64,000 nt of DNA from Alphaproteobacteria bacterium (GTDB lineage Bacteria; Pseudomonadota; Alphaproteobacteria; Micropepsales; Micropepsaceae): the NCBI GenBank assembly GCA_017307355.1, contig JAFKFG010000011.1, positions 1-64,000 on the forward strand, in the 5' to 3' direction. Below the pieces are notes generated by a model, which did not search any database, was not told the origin of the DNA, and was given only the letters and a program-made list of their open reading frames with translations. Position 1 is the stretch's first letter, and every line of letters starts with the position of its first letter. Below are positions 26,441-35,118 of this stretch, piece after piece. The translations under genes and the position numbers were made by a program.

Positions 26441-26669
26441 GATCTCGGATCATCCCGGACGAGCACCCAATGACGCTGGAAGTGATAAATTGACTTGTCG
26501 CCGGCTCCAACAGAAATGCCGGCTATTCGGCAGTGTTTCCTCGCTGCATTGGACGAGATTGCCATGGCTTTAAGGCCCGGCCGGAGGGACGTGACGCGAG
26601 CGTCATCGGCCTCTATGCGGACATGAAATGCAATTGGTTATTCGGATAACACCCGTCCCAGCGATCACG
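26441..26669. other. Intergenic stretch with no recognised feature
   Basis: These 229 bases separate the convergent eRF1-like and universal stress protein genes. I find no open frame with a convincing start, no FixK box, and no clear terminator hairpin with a T-run. Confidence 0.5.
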
Positions 26670-27512
26670 CTAATGAAACAGGAAAACCGGGATCGCACAG
26701 TCAGCCAGCATCGCTTCGGTCATGCCGCCCAGCAGCATTTCCCGCACCCGGCTGTGCGCATATGCCCCCATCACCAGAAGATCGGCGTCGCATTCGTAAG
26801 CAAGATTGCGAATGGCATGAGGACCACCTCCGGGCTCGGTCAGGCGGATTTCTGTCTTGAAGCCCTTGCCCGTCAAATGCTCAGCGAGACGCGCCACCGA
26901 TCCCGCGGTTTGGTCTTGCGCGCCGCTTCGGTCCGGCGCCGCCAGAATGAAAATGCGCTCTGCCCGGGCAAGCAACGGTTCGGCGGCGGTGATGGCACGC
27001 GCCGCTTCCGCGCCTTCCTTCCAGGCGATGGCGACCGTCTTGCCCAGCAGGGATGGCGCCCGGGGCGGAGCCAGCAGCAATGGTCGCCCCGACGTCAGAA
27101 GTACCGTTCGGATTCTTTCCGGGGAAAGCTCCTCGTCGCGGCCCATCACCGTCAAGTCATGATAGCGCGCCCGGGCGAGCAGCGTATCGGACAGCGAGGC
27201 GGTTTCTTCCCAGGCGAGGGTTACGGGACTGCCGGCATCGATGCCGTGGCGGCTGCGGGCTTCGTCATAGGCCCCGCGAGCGTGACGGGCACGCACCCTT
27301 TCTTCCTCGCGGATGCGAACGATGCTGTCGCTTATGCCGAGGCCCGGCCTGGGCAAGCCGATCGAAGCGGCCGCCGCCACGTCCACCACATCGATGCGGG
27401 TGCGCAGGGCGAGTACGTGGCCGCCATCGATGTGGGCTGCGGCGATGGCGGTATCGAGCACCGTGTGATCACTTGAGAGGCCCGAGAGAGAAGCCAGGAT
27501 CATTCGCGCCAT
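26670..27512 (-). CDS. Tandem-domain universal stress protein
   Basis: The 280-residue protein consists of two UspA domains. The second keeps the nucleotide loop form MGAYAHSRVREMLLGG (residues about 245-262). The first has a looser TVMGRDEELSPERIR. Such double Usp proteins bind ATP or AMP and are strongly induced by oxygen limitation in many bacteria. It lies 12 bases downstream of a paralogous usp gene and is therefore in the same transcript, which begins with cytochrome b561. Confidence 0.9.
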   Translation of the reverse strand: MARMILASLSGLSSDHTVLDTAIAAAHIDGGHVLALRTRIDVVDVAAAASIGLPRPGLGISDSIVRIREEERVRARHARGAYDEARSRHGIDAGSPVTLAWEETASLSDTLLARARYHDLTVMGRDEELSPERIRTVLLTSGRPLLLAPPRAPSLLGKTVAIAWKEGAEAARAITAAEPLLARAERIFILAAPDRSGAQDQTAGSVARLAEHLTGKGFKTEIRLTEPGGGPHAIRNLAYECDADLLVMGAYAHSRVREMLLGGMTEAMLADCAIPVFLFH

Positions 27513-27524
27513 GGCGCACTTCCA

Positions 27525-28370
27525 TCAATGGGAGAGGAGGAGGGGAAGCGGCGGCTCGTTCAGCACCCCCAGGGTGGCGCCCCCCAGGATGAATTCGCTG
27601 AGCCGCGAATGACCGTAGGCGCCCATCACCAGAAGATCCGCACCGATTTCCTCGGCGCGGCCGAACAAGCAGGCCGCGACGGTCGCGGATCGGCGTTCCG
27701 TCCGGTGCAGGGTGAAGGACAAGCCATGCGCGCGCATGAATTTCTCCAGATCGGCGTCAGCGGCGGTGGTGCTGATATCCTTCTCGTCCGTCACCGTGAC
27801 GAAATGGATTTCATCCGCCAATGTGAGCAGAGGCAATGCGTCCTTGAGCGCGCGCGCCGCTTCGCGGCTGAAATCCCAACCCACCACCACGCGTCCCGGC
27901 CGGGCCAAGAGGCGGCCCGCCGGGAGGAACAGCACGGGGCGACCGGACCGGAAAATCGCTGCGTGAATGAGCCCGTAGCCCAGGGTTCCAGGCCCGGGCG
28001 CAGGCATGATCGTCAGATCGTGCAAGCGTGCCAGATCGACCAGATCACGCACCGGCACATCGAGACGCGTAAGGCTGCGCCGCAAGTCCAGCGCGACTTT
28101 CCGCTCGGTGCAAAGCCTGGTCAGTTTCTCGCAGGCCTGCGCGGCGTTCTTCTCGCTGTCGGCCGCAATCTCCGCCATCACTTGCATGTAGTCGGCGACG
28201 AAGCCTCCCATCATTGGGCGAAAGGTCGAAGGGTCGCTATCCAGTTGAGGTACCTGCACTGTCAAGGCACTGCCCAGCAGCGCAGCGATTCGGACCGCGC
28301 CTTCCAAAAGGGGGGCAGCCACCGGATCGGGAAAGGTAGGAACATGAAGCAGCGTCTGTCGGATGCTCAT
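27525..28370 (-). CDS. Tandem-domain universal stress protein
   Basis: The 281-residue protein again has two Usp domains. The C-terminal domain has the motif LLVMGAYGHSRLSEFILGGA, matching the G-2x-G-9x-G ATP-binding pattern. The N-terminal domain has IMPAPGPGTLGYGLIHAAI. The start ATG 28370 overlaps the stop of cytochrome b561 (ATGA); the longer upstream open frame lies inside that gene and is not credible. With the following usp gene it forms a stress cassette likely under the FixK-like box upstream of the cytochrome. Confidence 0.9.
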   Translation of the reverse strand: MSIRQTLLHVPTFPDPVAAPLLEGAVRIAALLGSALTVQVPQLDSDPSTFRPMMGGFVADYMQVMAEIAADSEKNAAQACEKLTRLCTERKVALDLRRSLTRLDVPVRDLVDLARLHDLTIMPAPGPGTLGYGLIHAAIFRSGRPVLFLPAGRLLARPGRVVVGWDFSREAARALKDALPLLTLADEIHFVTVTDEKDISTTAADADLEKFMRAHGLSFTLHRTERRSATVAACLFGRAEEIGADLLVMGAYGHSRLSEFILGGATLGVLNEPPLPLLLSH

Positions 28371-28927
28371 GGTGCACCCTCCAGGCCGCGTCCCGGTACC
28401 ATGCGGGCGATCAACGCATCGCGCAGGATCCATTGGTGATACAGCGCGGCAGCGACATGGCCTGCCGCCAGCCCGATCAGCGCGTAGGCACCCAGTTCGT
28501 GCAGTTCGGTGAGGGGGCGAAAAATCTCCGGCGTGCGGGCAAGAAAAGCCGGCACCTGGAACAGGCCGAAGTCCAGGCCGCGTCCGCGGTAGAAAAGCGT
28601 AGGCAGGCCGATCAGCGGCACCGCCAGCATGAGGACATAAAGCAGAAAATGCGCCAGCTTGGAGAGGGATTCCATCCAAGTGCTCACACTTTTCGGCGGA
28701 GGCGGTGGCGGATGTCCGAAGCGCCAACCGATCCGGATCAATGTGAAGAAGAGGACAGCCACGCCCAGCAAACTATGGGTGTTCACCACCATGTCTTTAT
28801 AGGCTTTGGGGAAATCGTCCACCGTCAGGCCCAGCAGAAAGGCGGTGACGATCAGAAAGGCGATGGTCCAATGCAGGAAAATGGCGATGCGATCATAACG
28901 CACGCTTGTAGCGATTCCGGCCTGCAT
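28367..28927 (-). CDS. Cytochrome b561-family membrane protein
   Basis: The 186-residue protein has four membrane helices. Conserved haem-ligand histidines are visible in FLHWTIAFLIV (helix 1), NTHSLLGVAVLFF (helix 2), LAHFLLYVLML (helix 3) and HVAAALYHQWILRD (helix 4). YDRIAIFLHW is the typical start of the family. These proteins pass electrons between quinone and periplasmic partners or superoxide. The ATG 28927 is chosen because GAGG lies eight bases upstream; GTG 28933 is also in frame. It is the first gene of a unit with two universal stress proteins. Confidence 0.92.
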   Translation of the reverse strand: MQAGIATSVRYDRIAIFLHWTIAFLIVTAFLLGLTVDDFPKAYKDMVVNTHSLLGVAVLFFTLIRIGWRFGHPPPPPPKSVSTWMESLSKLAHFLLYVLMLAVPLIGLPTLFYRGRGLDFGLFQVPAFLARTPEIFRPLTELHELGAYALIGLAAGHVAAALYHQWILRDALIARMVPGRGLEGAP

Positions 28928-28981
28928 CGACACATCCTCTTAATATCCGGTCGAAATTAGCAGGATAGCGGGTTCGGAGCT

Positions 28982-28995
28982 TTGCGCTCGATCAA
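28982..28995. promoter_or_regulatory. FixK-like box
   Basis: TTGCGCTCGATCAA fits TTG(A/C)-N6-(T/G)CAA. It lies 55 bases before the cytochrome b561 start, a normal distance for activation of the cytochrome-usp-usp unit. Confidence 0.5.
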
Positions 28996-29454
28996 GCAGG
29001 CGTCTCATGCATCGGGATCCGATCCACGGCTGTCGGCATGTCACGGAATTCCCCGCTCGAGGGGGAAAGCTTCCCTGCTTTCTAGCGCAGACACTGGCCA
29101 AGGGTGTGTTGGCATCGATGTTGGCTTTCAGTTCATGGTCGACTTTTAAGTTGTTGTTATCAGTGATGTTTTGTCCGCAATTCGAGTCCCGCCAGGCCCA
29201 CCAGCCATTTCGTTCGAACCGCATTTTTCGCGGCGAAATGGATAAAGTGCCTCTTATTGGGCCAAATGCTGCGAATGGCACCGGTCTGACAGTCTCTGGT
29301 CCCCTCTGACGCCGACGGTTTCGTGTCTCGTCGGACGATTGTCTCAGATGCTTTTGGGCGGGAGGTCGAGGAATACGATTCGTATCGATCGCGGGCGCTG
29401 AAGCCATCTGCCCAGAATCATCGAGGACGTCGGTGACGAAAGCCGCCGTCGGAC
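28996..29454. other. Intergenic region of about 460 bases, probable island edge
   Basis: No convincing gene is present. A long minus-strand open frame runs through it, but its sequence is compositionally odd and includes the reverse complement of a tRNA 3' end. The only recognisable element is the tRNA-like piece at 29181-29203. No integrase is visible in the window. Confidence 0.55.
29181..29203 (+). other. tRNA 3'-end remnant, possible attachment site
   Basis: The 23 bases starting TTCGAGTCCCGCC and ending in GGCCCACCA read as a T-loop, the 3' half of a T-stem, a seven-base acceptor strand, a discriminator A and CCA. The 5' half of the T-stem and everything before it do not match a tRNA. 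Such isolated 3' ends are the usual scar left when an island integrates into a tRNA gene. The donor tRNA would begin GGGCCTG. Confidence 0.55.
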
Positions 29455-30351
29455 CTATCGCTCCCAATAGGGCGGCCTACCGAACGCGGTGCGCAGATGG
29501 GCGGTCAGAGCCAAAACCTTGGCAGTGACGCGCCGATCGTTGGGATAAGCGATGAATATGGTCGCGGATTCCGCTTCCATGCCGACATCGATCGTCCTGA
29601 GCTTCTTCGCAGCCAGCATGCCGTGGGTGATGAATCGCGGCAGCAGCGCAATGCCCAGGCCCTCCATGGCCGCGTCGCGCATCAAGATGCCATTGTTGAG
29701 GCGCAGCACCGACCCAGGGCGCACCACCATCCAGCGTCCTCCTTGCCGGAAACGCCAGTCCGAGGCGCCGCGATAGGAGTAGATGATGCCGCGATGCCGC
29801 TCCAGGTCTTTGATTGACTGGGGCGTTCCGCTTTTCTTCAGATAGTCGGGCGAGGCGACCAAGCGGCGGCGGCTGCTGGCAAACCGCTTCACGATCAGGC
29901 CATTGTCGGGCAGGGGGCCATGCCGGACGATGGCGTCATACCCGCCAGCCGCATCGACCACGCGGTCATCCAGATCGAACGACAATTCGATGCGGGGATG
30001 CTGTTTGAGGAACGCATTCAGCGCCGGGGCCAGGTGCAAAGAGCCGAAGCTGACAGGAGCGGCGATGCGCAAAGGCCCGGCCAGCTCGCCGCGCCGTTCG
30101 GAGAATGTCGAGGTCGCATCCGACACATCGCGCAGGATGCGCCGGGCATGGTCGAGAAACGCCAGACCGTCATCCGTCAGGGCCAGCTTGCGCGTGGAAC
30201 GGCGCATGAGCGTGGCACCGATCTGCTCTTCCAGATCCGCCAGGCGCTCGCTGGCGACCGATTTGGAAATCTGCAGGCGCCGGGCTGCCTCGCTGATCGA
30301 ACCGGCCTCCGCGATGGTGGTGAAGGCGAGCAATGAGTCCATTTTCAACAT
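29455..30351 (-). CDS. LysR-family transcription regulator
   Basis: The 298-residue protein has an N-terminal winged helix-turn-helix (about residues 4-62; IAEAGSISEAARRLQISKS contains the two helices) and a periplasmic-binding-like effector domain. It resembles the large group of LysR proteins with RLADLEEQIGATLMRRSTRK, seen in the AaeR/DsdC-unrelated proteobacterial set. It is divergent from an alpha/beta hydrolase gene, with 94 bases between the start codons, and probably controls it. The effector is unknown. The start could be ATG 30351 or ATG 30342. Confidence 0.92.
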   Translation of the reverse strand: MLKMDSLLAFTTIAEAGSISEAARRLQISKSVASERLADLEEQIGATLMRRSTRKLALTDDGLAFLDHARRILRDVSDATSTFSERRGELAGPLRIAAPVSFGSLHLAPALNAFLKQHPRIELSFDLDDRVVDAAGGYDAIVRHGPLPDNGLIVKRFASSRRRLVASPDYLKKSGTPQSIKDLERHRGIIYSYRGASDWRFRQGGRWMVVRPGSVLRLNNGILMRDAAMEGLGIALLPRFITHGMLAAKKLRTIDVGMEAESATIFIAYPNDRRVTAKVLALTAHLRTAFGRPPYWER

Positions 30352-30445
30352 TGTTCGGATTCTCCGGACACTTGCTCCTGAATTGGCAATCTAGACTGGG
30401 CTTGGGGGCCGCGCCACCATCGCCCAGTCCGTTCGGGGGAATCTG

Positions 30446-31357
30446 ATGCTGCGACCGTCTCTGGTTTTTCTGGCAATGGCCTTGACCCTTTCGCCTGCCT
30501 TTGCCCTGGAGCCGTTTCCAGCGAGCTTCCACACGCAGGAGATCAAGACCAACGGCACGACCTTGCATGTGCGGGTCGGCGGCACGGGCCCGGCGGTGGT
30601 CATGCTGCACGGCTTCGCCGATACCGGCGACATGTGGGCGCCCGCCGCCGCGATCTTGGCAAAAACTCACACCGTGGTGGTGCCCGACCTGCGCGGCATG
30701 GGCCTCTCGGCTCATCCCGATACGGGTTACACCAAGAAGAACCAGGCGGTGGACATCGCGGGCGTGATGGACACGCTGAAGATCGAAAAAGCCGATCTGG
30801 TCACCCACGATATCGGCAATATGGTGGGTTATGCGCTGGCGGCGCAATATCCGGCGCGCATCACCAAATGGGTGGTAATCGACGCGCCGCTCCCCGGGAT
30901 AGCCAATTGGGACGAGATCAAGCAAAGCCCTCTGCTTTGGCACTTCAATTTCCGCGGCCCCGACATGGAGAGGTTGGTCGCCGGGCGCGAGCGCATCTAT
31001 CTCGACCGCTTCTATAACGAACTGTCCGCCGATCCGAAAAAGATCGACGAAGCCACCCGCAATCATTACGCCGCGCTCTACGCCCGGCAGCGCGCCATGC
31101 ACGACGCGTTCGAGCAATTCGCCGCCTTCAACCAGGATGCAATCGACAACAAGGCGCTGCTCGCCAAGGGCGGCAAGCTGACCATGCCCGTGCTGGCTCT
31201 GGGCGCGGAAAAATCCTTCGGCAAGGCGCAGGCGGATGTCCTGCGCGAGGCGGCAATCAATGTCACCAGCGGCATCGTTCCCAATTCCGGCCACTGGATC
31301 ATGGAAGAAAATCCATCCGCCACCGACACATTCATTGTGAACTTTCTCTCGAAATAG
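30446..31357 (+). CDS. Secreted alpha/beta hydrolase, epoxide-hydrolase-like
   Basis: The 303-residue precursor has a signal peptide (residues 1-20, ending SPAFA). The hydrolase core shows VVMLHGFADTGDMW (oxyanion loop), VVPDLRGMGLS, and the nucleophile elbow THDIGNMVGY. The elbow has aspartate instead of serine, as in epoxide hydrolases and haloalkane dehalogenases. The catalytic histidine is in PNSGHWIMEE. The probable role is hydrolysis of an epoxide or halide in the periplasm. It is divergent from the LysR gene and has GGGGGAA before its ATG. Confidence 0.88.
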   Translation: MLRPSLVFLAMALTLSPAFALEPFPASFHTQEIKTNGTTLHVRVGGTGPAVVMLHGFADTGDMWAPAAAILAKTHTVVVPDLRGMGLSAHPDTGYTKKNQAVDIAGVMDTLKIEKADLVTHDIGNMVGYALAAQYPARITKWVVIDAPLPGIANWDEIKQSPLLWHFNFRGPDMERLVAGRERIYLDRFYNELSADPKKIDEATRNHYAALYARQRAMHDAFEQFAAFNQDAIDNKALLAKGGKLTMPVLALGAEKSFGKAQADVLREAAINVTSGIVPNSGHWIMEENPSATDTFIVNFLSK

Positions 31358-31604
31358 CGGCAGAGGCGGCGCATTTCGCCCCGGTCGAGGCGGGGCCGGA
31401 TTGTCGCCATCGCCGGCCTCGGCCCGACGCACACCGTTTATGCGGCGGCCGCGAACGGGGACTGCAAAAAGGCCCTTGGAAAGGCAACCCCAATCGATCC
31501 CGCCCGATGTGCGCGTTCGCGAAGATGGCCCCGGGAAGCTTGGTTTTCCTGGAAAATTCCGGGTTCCCGCTTGCGGCTTGCAGAATGGCCGTGCGGCCGT
31601 TATT

Positions 31605-31620
31605 AATAATGAGAATTATT
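31605..31620. promoter_or_regulatory. Fur-like palindrome upstream of feoAB
   Basis: AATAATGAGAATTATT is an AT-rich inverted repeat (AATAAT-N4-ATTATT) in a GC-rich setting, 23 bases before the feoA start. It is close to the core of Fur boxes, consistent with iron repression of ferrous uptake. The exact regulator (Fur, Mur or Irr) is not decidable. Confidence 0.55.
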
Positions 31621-31642
31621 CTTAAACCAAGCGGGCTGAAAA

Positions 31643-31903
31643 TTGCGACTGAGCGACCTCACCAAGGGCGATCGCGGCACGATCCATGGCATCGAGCCGC
31701 TTGGTCATGACGGTCTTCATGAAATTGGACATGCGGAGCTGGAGCGCCGGCTTCTGGAAATGGGCTTTGTCGAAGGCGCGTCATTTCAGGTGTTGCACGA
31801 AGGCCTGATCGGTCGCGATCCGATGGCCTTGCGGATTGACGATATGCGCGTGGCGCTGCGGCGGCGAGAAGCGCAAGCCATCCTGGTCGAGCTTGCTCGA
31901 TGA
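31643..31903 (+). CDS. feoA: FeoA ferrous iron transport accessory protein
   Basis: This 86-residue SH3-like cytosolic protein assists FeoB. The features are the opening LSDLTKGDRGTIHGI, the LERRLLEMGFVEGASFQVLHE core, which is the most conserved FeoA block, and DPMALRIDDMRVALRRREA. It starts with TTG 31643, an unusual codon; I see no better ATG near it. Its stop overlaps the FeoB start (ATGA). It is translationally coupled to feoB, and both follow the Fur-like palindrome. Confidence 0.93.
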   Translation: MRLSDLTKGDRGTIHGIEPLGHDGLHEIGHAELERRLLEMGFVEGASFQVLHEGLIGRDPMALRIDDMRVALRRREAQAILVELAR

Positions 31904-33756
31904 GCAGTGAAGGGTTGGTCACGCGGTTTGCCCTGGTGGGCAATCCCAACTCGGGAAAAACGGCGCTTTTCAACGCCCTGACGGGATCCCGGCAGAAGGT
32001 CGCCAACTATCCGGGCGTTACGGTGGAGCGCAAGGCCGGCACCGTGCTGACGCCAGGCGGGCGGCGCGCGGTGGTGCTCGATTTGCCGGGCACCTATTCG
32101 CTGCGCGCGCGCAGCCCGGATGAAGTGGTGACCCGTGATCTGGTGCTGGGCCGGTTCGCCGGCGAGGACGCGCCCGACATTATCGTTTGCGTGGCGGACG
32201 CCACCAATCTGCGGCTGGTGCTGCGGTTGGCGCTCGAGCTGAAGCAGGTGGGCCGGCCGATGATACTGGCCCTCAACATGTACGACATCGCCGAACGACA
32301 GGGCATCCGCATCGATCTGGACGGCCTCGCGCGTGAATTGGACGTGCCGATCGTTACCACCGTGGCCGTGCGCAAGCGTGGTCTCGACACATTGCTTCGG
32401 GAGATCGATGCGCTTGCGGCCGACAAAGCAGTCGGGCCTTCCCGGTGGAACGAACCGACGGCGGCCGAGATCCGCCAGGCGCACCGCAATGCGGAACGGA
32501 TTCTGAAGCTGACCGTCAAGCCTGCGTTGCGGCCGGATACCTGGACGGGACGCCTGGACAGTGTGTTGCTGCACCCCGTGGCCGGCACCGCCATTCTTCT
32601 CACCATTCTCTTTTTGATGTTCCAGGCGGTTTTCAGTTGGGCGACGCCGATCATGGATATGATCGATGCTGGGTTCGCAGCGGCCGGCCAGCTGGTTACG
32701 AATTATCTGCCCGCCGGCCTTTTGCAGAGCTTTATCGCCGACGGGCTGATCGCGGGCGTCGGCAGCGTGATCGTCTTCCTGCCGCAAATTCTGATCCTGT
32801 TTTTCTTTATCATTCTTCTGGAAGATTTCGGATATATGGCCCGCGCGGCCTTTCTGATGGACCGCATGATGGGCGTCGCGGGACTTCACGGAAGAGCGTT
32901 CATCCCATTGTTGTCCAGTTTCGCCTGCGCCATTCCCGGCATCATGTCGGCGCGGGTCATCGATAATAAGCGTGACCGGTTGACCACCATTCTGGTGGCG
33001 CCGCTCACCACCTGCTCCGCGCGCATTCCGGTCTATACGCTGATCATATCCGCGTTCATTCCCAATCGTACCGTATGGGGCTTTGCCAGCCTTCAAGGAC
33101 TGGTGATGTTCGGTCTGTATGCGGCCGGAATCGGCAGCGCCCTCATTGTGGCATTCATCGTGCGCCGGTTGCTCTGGCGCAGCGCGACCGAGCCGTTCCT
33201 GATCGAATTGCCGGCCTACAAGCTGCCGGACCCCATGAATGTGCTGCGTGGCGTGCTGATGCGGGCGCAGATATTCCTGCGCCGCGCGGGCACGACGATC
33301 ACCTCGATGATGGTGCTGATCTGGTTTCTCTCCAGCTTTCCGGCCGCACCCGCGGGGGCGCAAGGCCCGGCGATCGATTACAGTTTTGCGGGGATGCTCG
33401 GGCATTTCCTGCAACCGTTGCTGGCCCCGATTGGCTTTTCCTGGCAGATGACGGTCGCGCTTATTCCCGGCCTGGCGGCGCGGGAAGTGGCAATCGGAGC
33501 GTTGGGCACTGTCTATGCCGTCAGCGGCGACGACGGCACGTTGGCCAGTGCGCTGTCGCATCAATGGCCGCTGGCATCAGCCCTGGCATTTCTCGCCTGG
33601 TATGTTTTTGCGCCCCAATGCATGTCGACACTCGCGGTGGTGCGGCGGGAGACCAACAGCTGGACCTGGCCGGTGGTCATGTTTGTCTACATGATCACGC
33701 TCGCCTATCTGGCCGCGTTTATCGTCAATCACTTGTTCAGCACGGTTACTCTTTAG
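31900..33756 (+). CDS. feoB: FeoB ferrous iron transporter
   Basis: This 618-residue inner-membrane Fe(II) transporter has an N-terminal GTPase. G1 is GNPNSGKT (residues about 14-21), G3 is DLPGTYSL, and G4 is NMYD. The membrane part begins near residue 220 and includes the two Gate motifs, with FIPLLSSFACAIPGIMSAR and LIPGLAAREVAIGALGTVYAV. The protein is shorter than E. coli FeoB (773 residues), typical of the shorter class. There is no feoC nearby. Start ATG 31900 overlaps feoA. Confidence 0.96.
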   Translation: MSSEGLVTRFALVGNPNSGKTALFNALTGSRQKVANYPGVTVERKAGTVLTPGGRRAVVLDLPGTYSLRARSPDEVVTRDLVLGRFAGEDAPDIIVCVADATNLRLVLRLALELKQVGRPMILALNMYDIAERQGIRIDLDGLARELDVPIVTTVAVRKRGLDTLLREIDALAADKAVGPSRWNEPTAAEIRQAHRNAERILKLTVKPALRPDTWTGRLDSVLLHPVAGTAILLTILFLMFQAVFSWATPIMDMIDAGFAAAGQLVTNYLPAGLLQSFIADGLIAGVGSVIVFLPQILILFFFIILLEDFGYMARAAFLMDRMMGVAGLHGRAFIPLLSSFACAIPGIMSARVIDNKRDRLTTILVAPLTTCSARIPVYTLIISAFIPNRTVWGFASLQGLVMFGLYAAGIGSALIVAFIVRRLLWRSATEPFLIELPAYKLPDPMNVLRGVLMRAQIFLRRAGTTITSMMVLIWFLSSFPAAPAGAQGPAIDYSFAGMLGHFLQPLLAPIGFSWQMTVALIPGLAAREVAIGALGTVYAVSGDDGTLASALSHQWPLASALAFLAWYVFAPQCMSTLAVVRRETNSWTWPVVMFVYMITLAYLAAFIVNHLFSTVTL

Positions 33757-33758
33757 AA

Positions 33759-34025
33759 CCGAATGCCCCGGGTATCGATGTCGATCTTGCACCCAAGATC
33801 GTCGAACGCATCCATGCAACCGGGCAGCTGCCGGTCGATGGCCGGTTTCCCATCGCGTTTGCGCCGGACACCGACCTGAGAATGCGAAAGGGCGTGTTTC
33901 TGCCGGGTCATTCGAACGCGATGATCTTCACGGCGTGGCCCGGATCGCCATCGGGGTGCATGTCTCGGATTGCCATGGCGGGTGCCGGCGGCGTGCCCCG
34001 TGAGGAATTTTATACCGGGCAATAG
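33759..34025 (+). pseudogene. Fragment of L-serine dehydratase (sdaA-like)
   Basis: About 89 codons downstream of feoB are open without a proper start. The text VERIHATGQLPVDGRFPIAF, then DTDLRMRKGVFLPGHSNAMIF, resembles the middle of the beta domain of iron-sulfur L-serine dehydratase, where LPxHPNGMxFxA is the conserved core. The frame ends with unrelated residues and a stop, and neither the rest of the beta domain nor the catalytic alpha domain with its cysteines is present. I read it as a decayed gene remnant. Confidence 0.4.
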
Positions 34026-34055
34026 GGCTCTGTTCGTGCTAGTAATCGGGCCGGC

Positions 34056-35033
34056 ATGACAAATCATCGCGTCGCCGTCGTCCAGGGCGGATCGAGCTTG
34101 TTCGACACCCCTCGCACTCTTGAGCGGATGGAAGCTCATTGCGAGGCGGCCGCGCGCGAGGGTGTCGAGCTTGCCGTCTTTCCCGAAGCCTATGTCGGCG
34201 GTTACCCCAAGGGCCTGGACTTCGGCGCGCGGATTGGGACGCGCACGGCCGCCGGGCGCGATGACTTTCTGCGCTACTGGCAATCGGCCATCGAGGTGCC
34301 GGGCGCGCAAACTGCCCGTATCGGCTCCTTTGCAGCGAAGATGAAGGCGCATCTTGTCGTCGGCGTGATCGAGCGCGACGGCGCGACGCTTTATTGCACG
34401 GCACTGTTTTTCGGGCCTGATGGCGCGCTGCTCGGCAAGCACCGCAAACTGATGCCGACCGCCAGCGAGCGTCTTGTCTGGGGACAAGGCGACGGCTCGA
34501 CCATTCCGGTTATCGACACGGCCATCGGCAGGATCGGCGCGGCGATCTGCTGGGAGAACTATATGCCGAACTTGCGGCAGGCAATGTACGGCAAGGGCAT
34601 CAATTTATGGTGTGCGCCCACGGTGGACGAGCGGGACATTTGGCAATCCTCCATGCGCCATATCGCCTATGAGGGGCGGACTTTCGTGCTGAGCGCTTGC
34701 CAATTCCTCACGCGTGCCGATGCGCCGGAGGCCTATGCGTGCGTTCAAGGGGACGATCCCTCCACCATTCTCATTCGGGGCGGCAGTGTCATCGTCGGTC
34801 CGCTTGGCGATGTCCTCGCCGGCCCGGTCTATGACAGAGAAGCGCTGGTGACCGCCGACATCGACCTCTCCGATGCGATCCGCGGGAAGTATGACCTGGA
34901 CGTGGTCGGCCATTATGCGCGGCCTGATGTGTTCAGCCTCAATGTGAATGAAGCGGCGCGCCAGCCCGTCAGCTACAAGGCCGAAGTCGCGGGAACGGAC
35001 GAAGCCGCCGAGGCCGCGAAAGCCGCGCAGTAA
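34056..35033 (+). CDS. Nitrilase-family carbon-nitrogen hydrolase
   Basis: The 325-residue enzyme has the E-K-C triad: E44 in VFPEAYVGG, K131 in KHRKLMPT, and C165 in ICWENYMP. The motif CWENYMP and the length match true nitrilases (branch 1) more than amidases, so it probably hydrolyses nitriles to acids. GYPKGLDFG near residue 50 is also typical of that branch. The final 20 residues are an alanine-glutamate-rich tail. It stands alone between the serine dehydratase remnant and mobA. The natural substrate is unknown. Confidence 0.92.
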   Translation: MTNHRVAVVQGGSSLFDTPRTLERMEAHCEAAAREGVELAVFPEAYVGGYPKGLDFGARIGTRTAAGRDDFLRYWQSAIEVPGAQTARIGSFAAKMKAHLVVGVIERDGATLYCTALFFGPDGALLGKHRKLMPTASERLVWGQGDGSTIPVIDTAIGRIGAAICWENYMPNLRQAMYGKGINLWCAPTVDERDIWQSSMRHIAYEGRTFVLSACQFLTRADAPEAYACVQGDDPSTILIRGGSVIVGPLGDVLAGPVYDREALVTADIDLSDAIRGKYDLDVVGHYARPDVFSLNVNEAARQPVSYKAEVAGTDEAAEAAKAAQ

Positions 35034-35118
35034 ACGGGCTGGATCGCCGGCCGGGCTGCTCTTAACGAGACTTTGACGGCCTGCCTTTCGTCTTGAAACA
35101 TCGAGCCGAACCGCGCGA

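Noticed and set aside
28728..28741. FNR-like sequence CCGATCCGGATCAA
   Set aside because: It lies within the cytochrome b561 coding sequence, in a helix segment, and not before a gene.
28434..28927. Cytochrome b561 as an oxygen-reducing oxidase subunit
   Set aside because: Only four helices with b561-type histidines are present; no partner oxidase subunit lies nearby.
28940..29467. Minus-strand 175-codon frame in the intergenic region
   Set aside because: It includes the reverse complement of a tRNA 3' end and has the WWAWRDSN-type text known from such misreadings; no domain is present.
31786..33564. 592-codon minus-strand frame opposite feoB
   Set aside because: feoB motifs (GNPNSGKT, gate motifs) are on the plus strand; the antisense frame is repetitive and polar with no motif.
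33075..33758. 5' part of the open frame that contains the serine dehydratase fragment
   Set aside because: That stretch is an alternate frame of feoB; only the part after the feoB stop resembles serine dehydratase.
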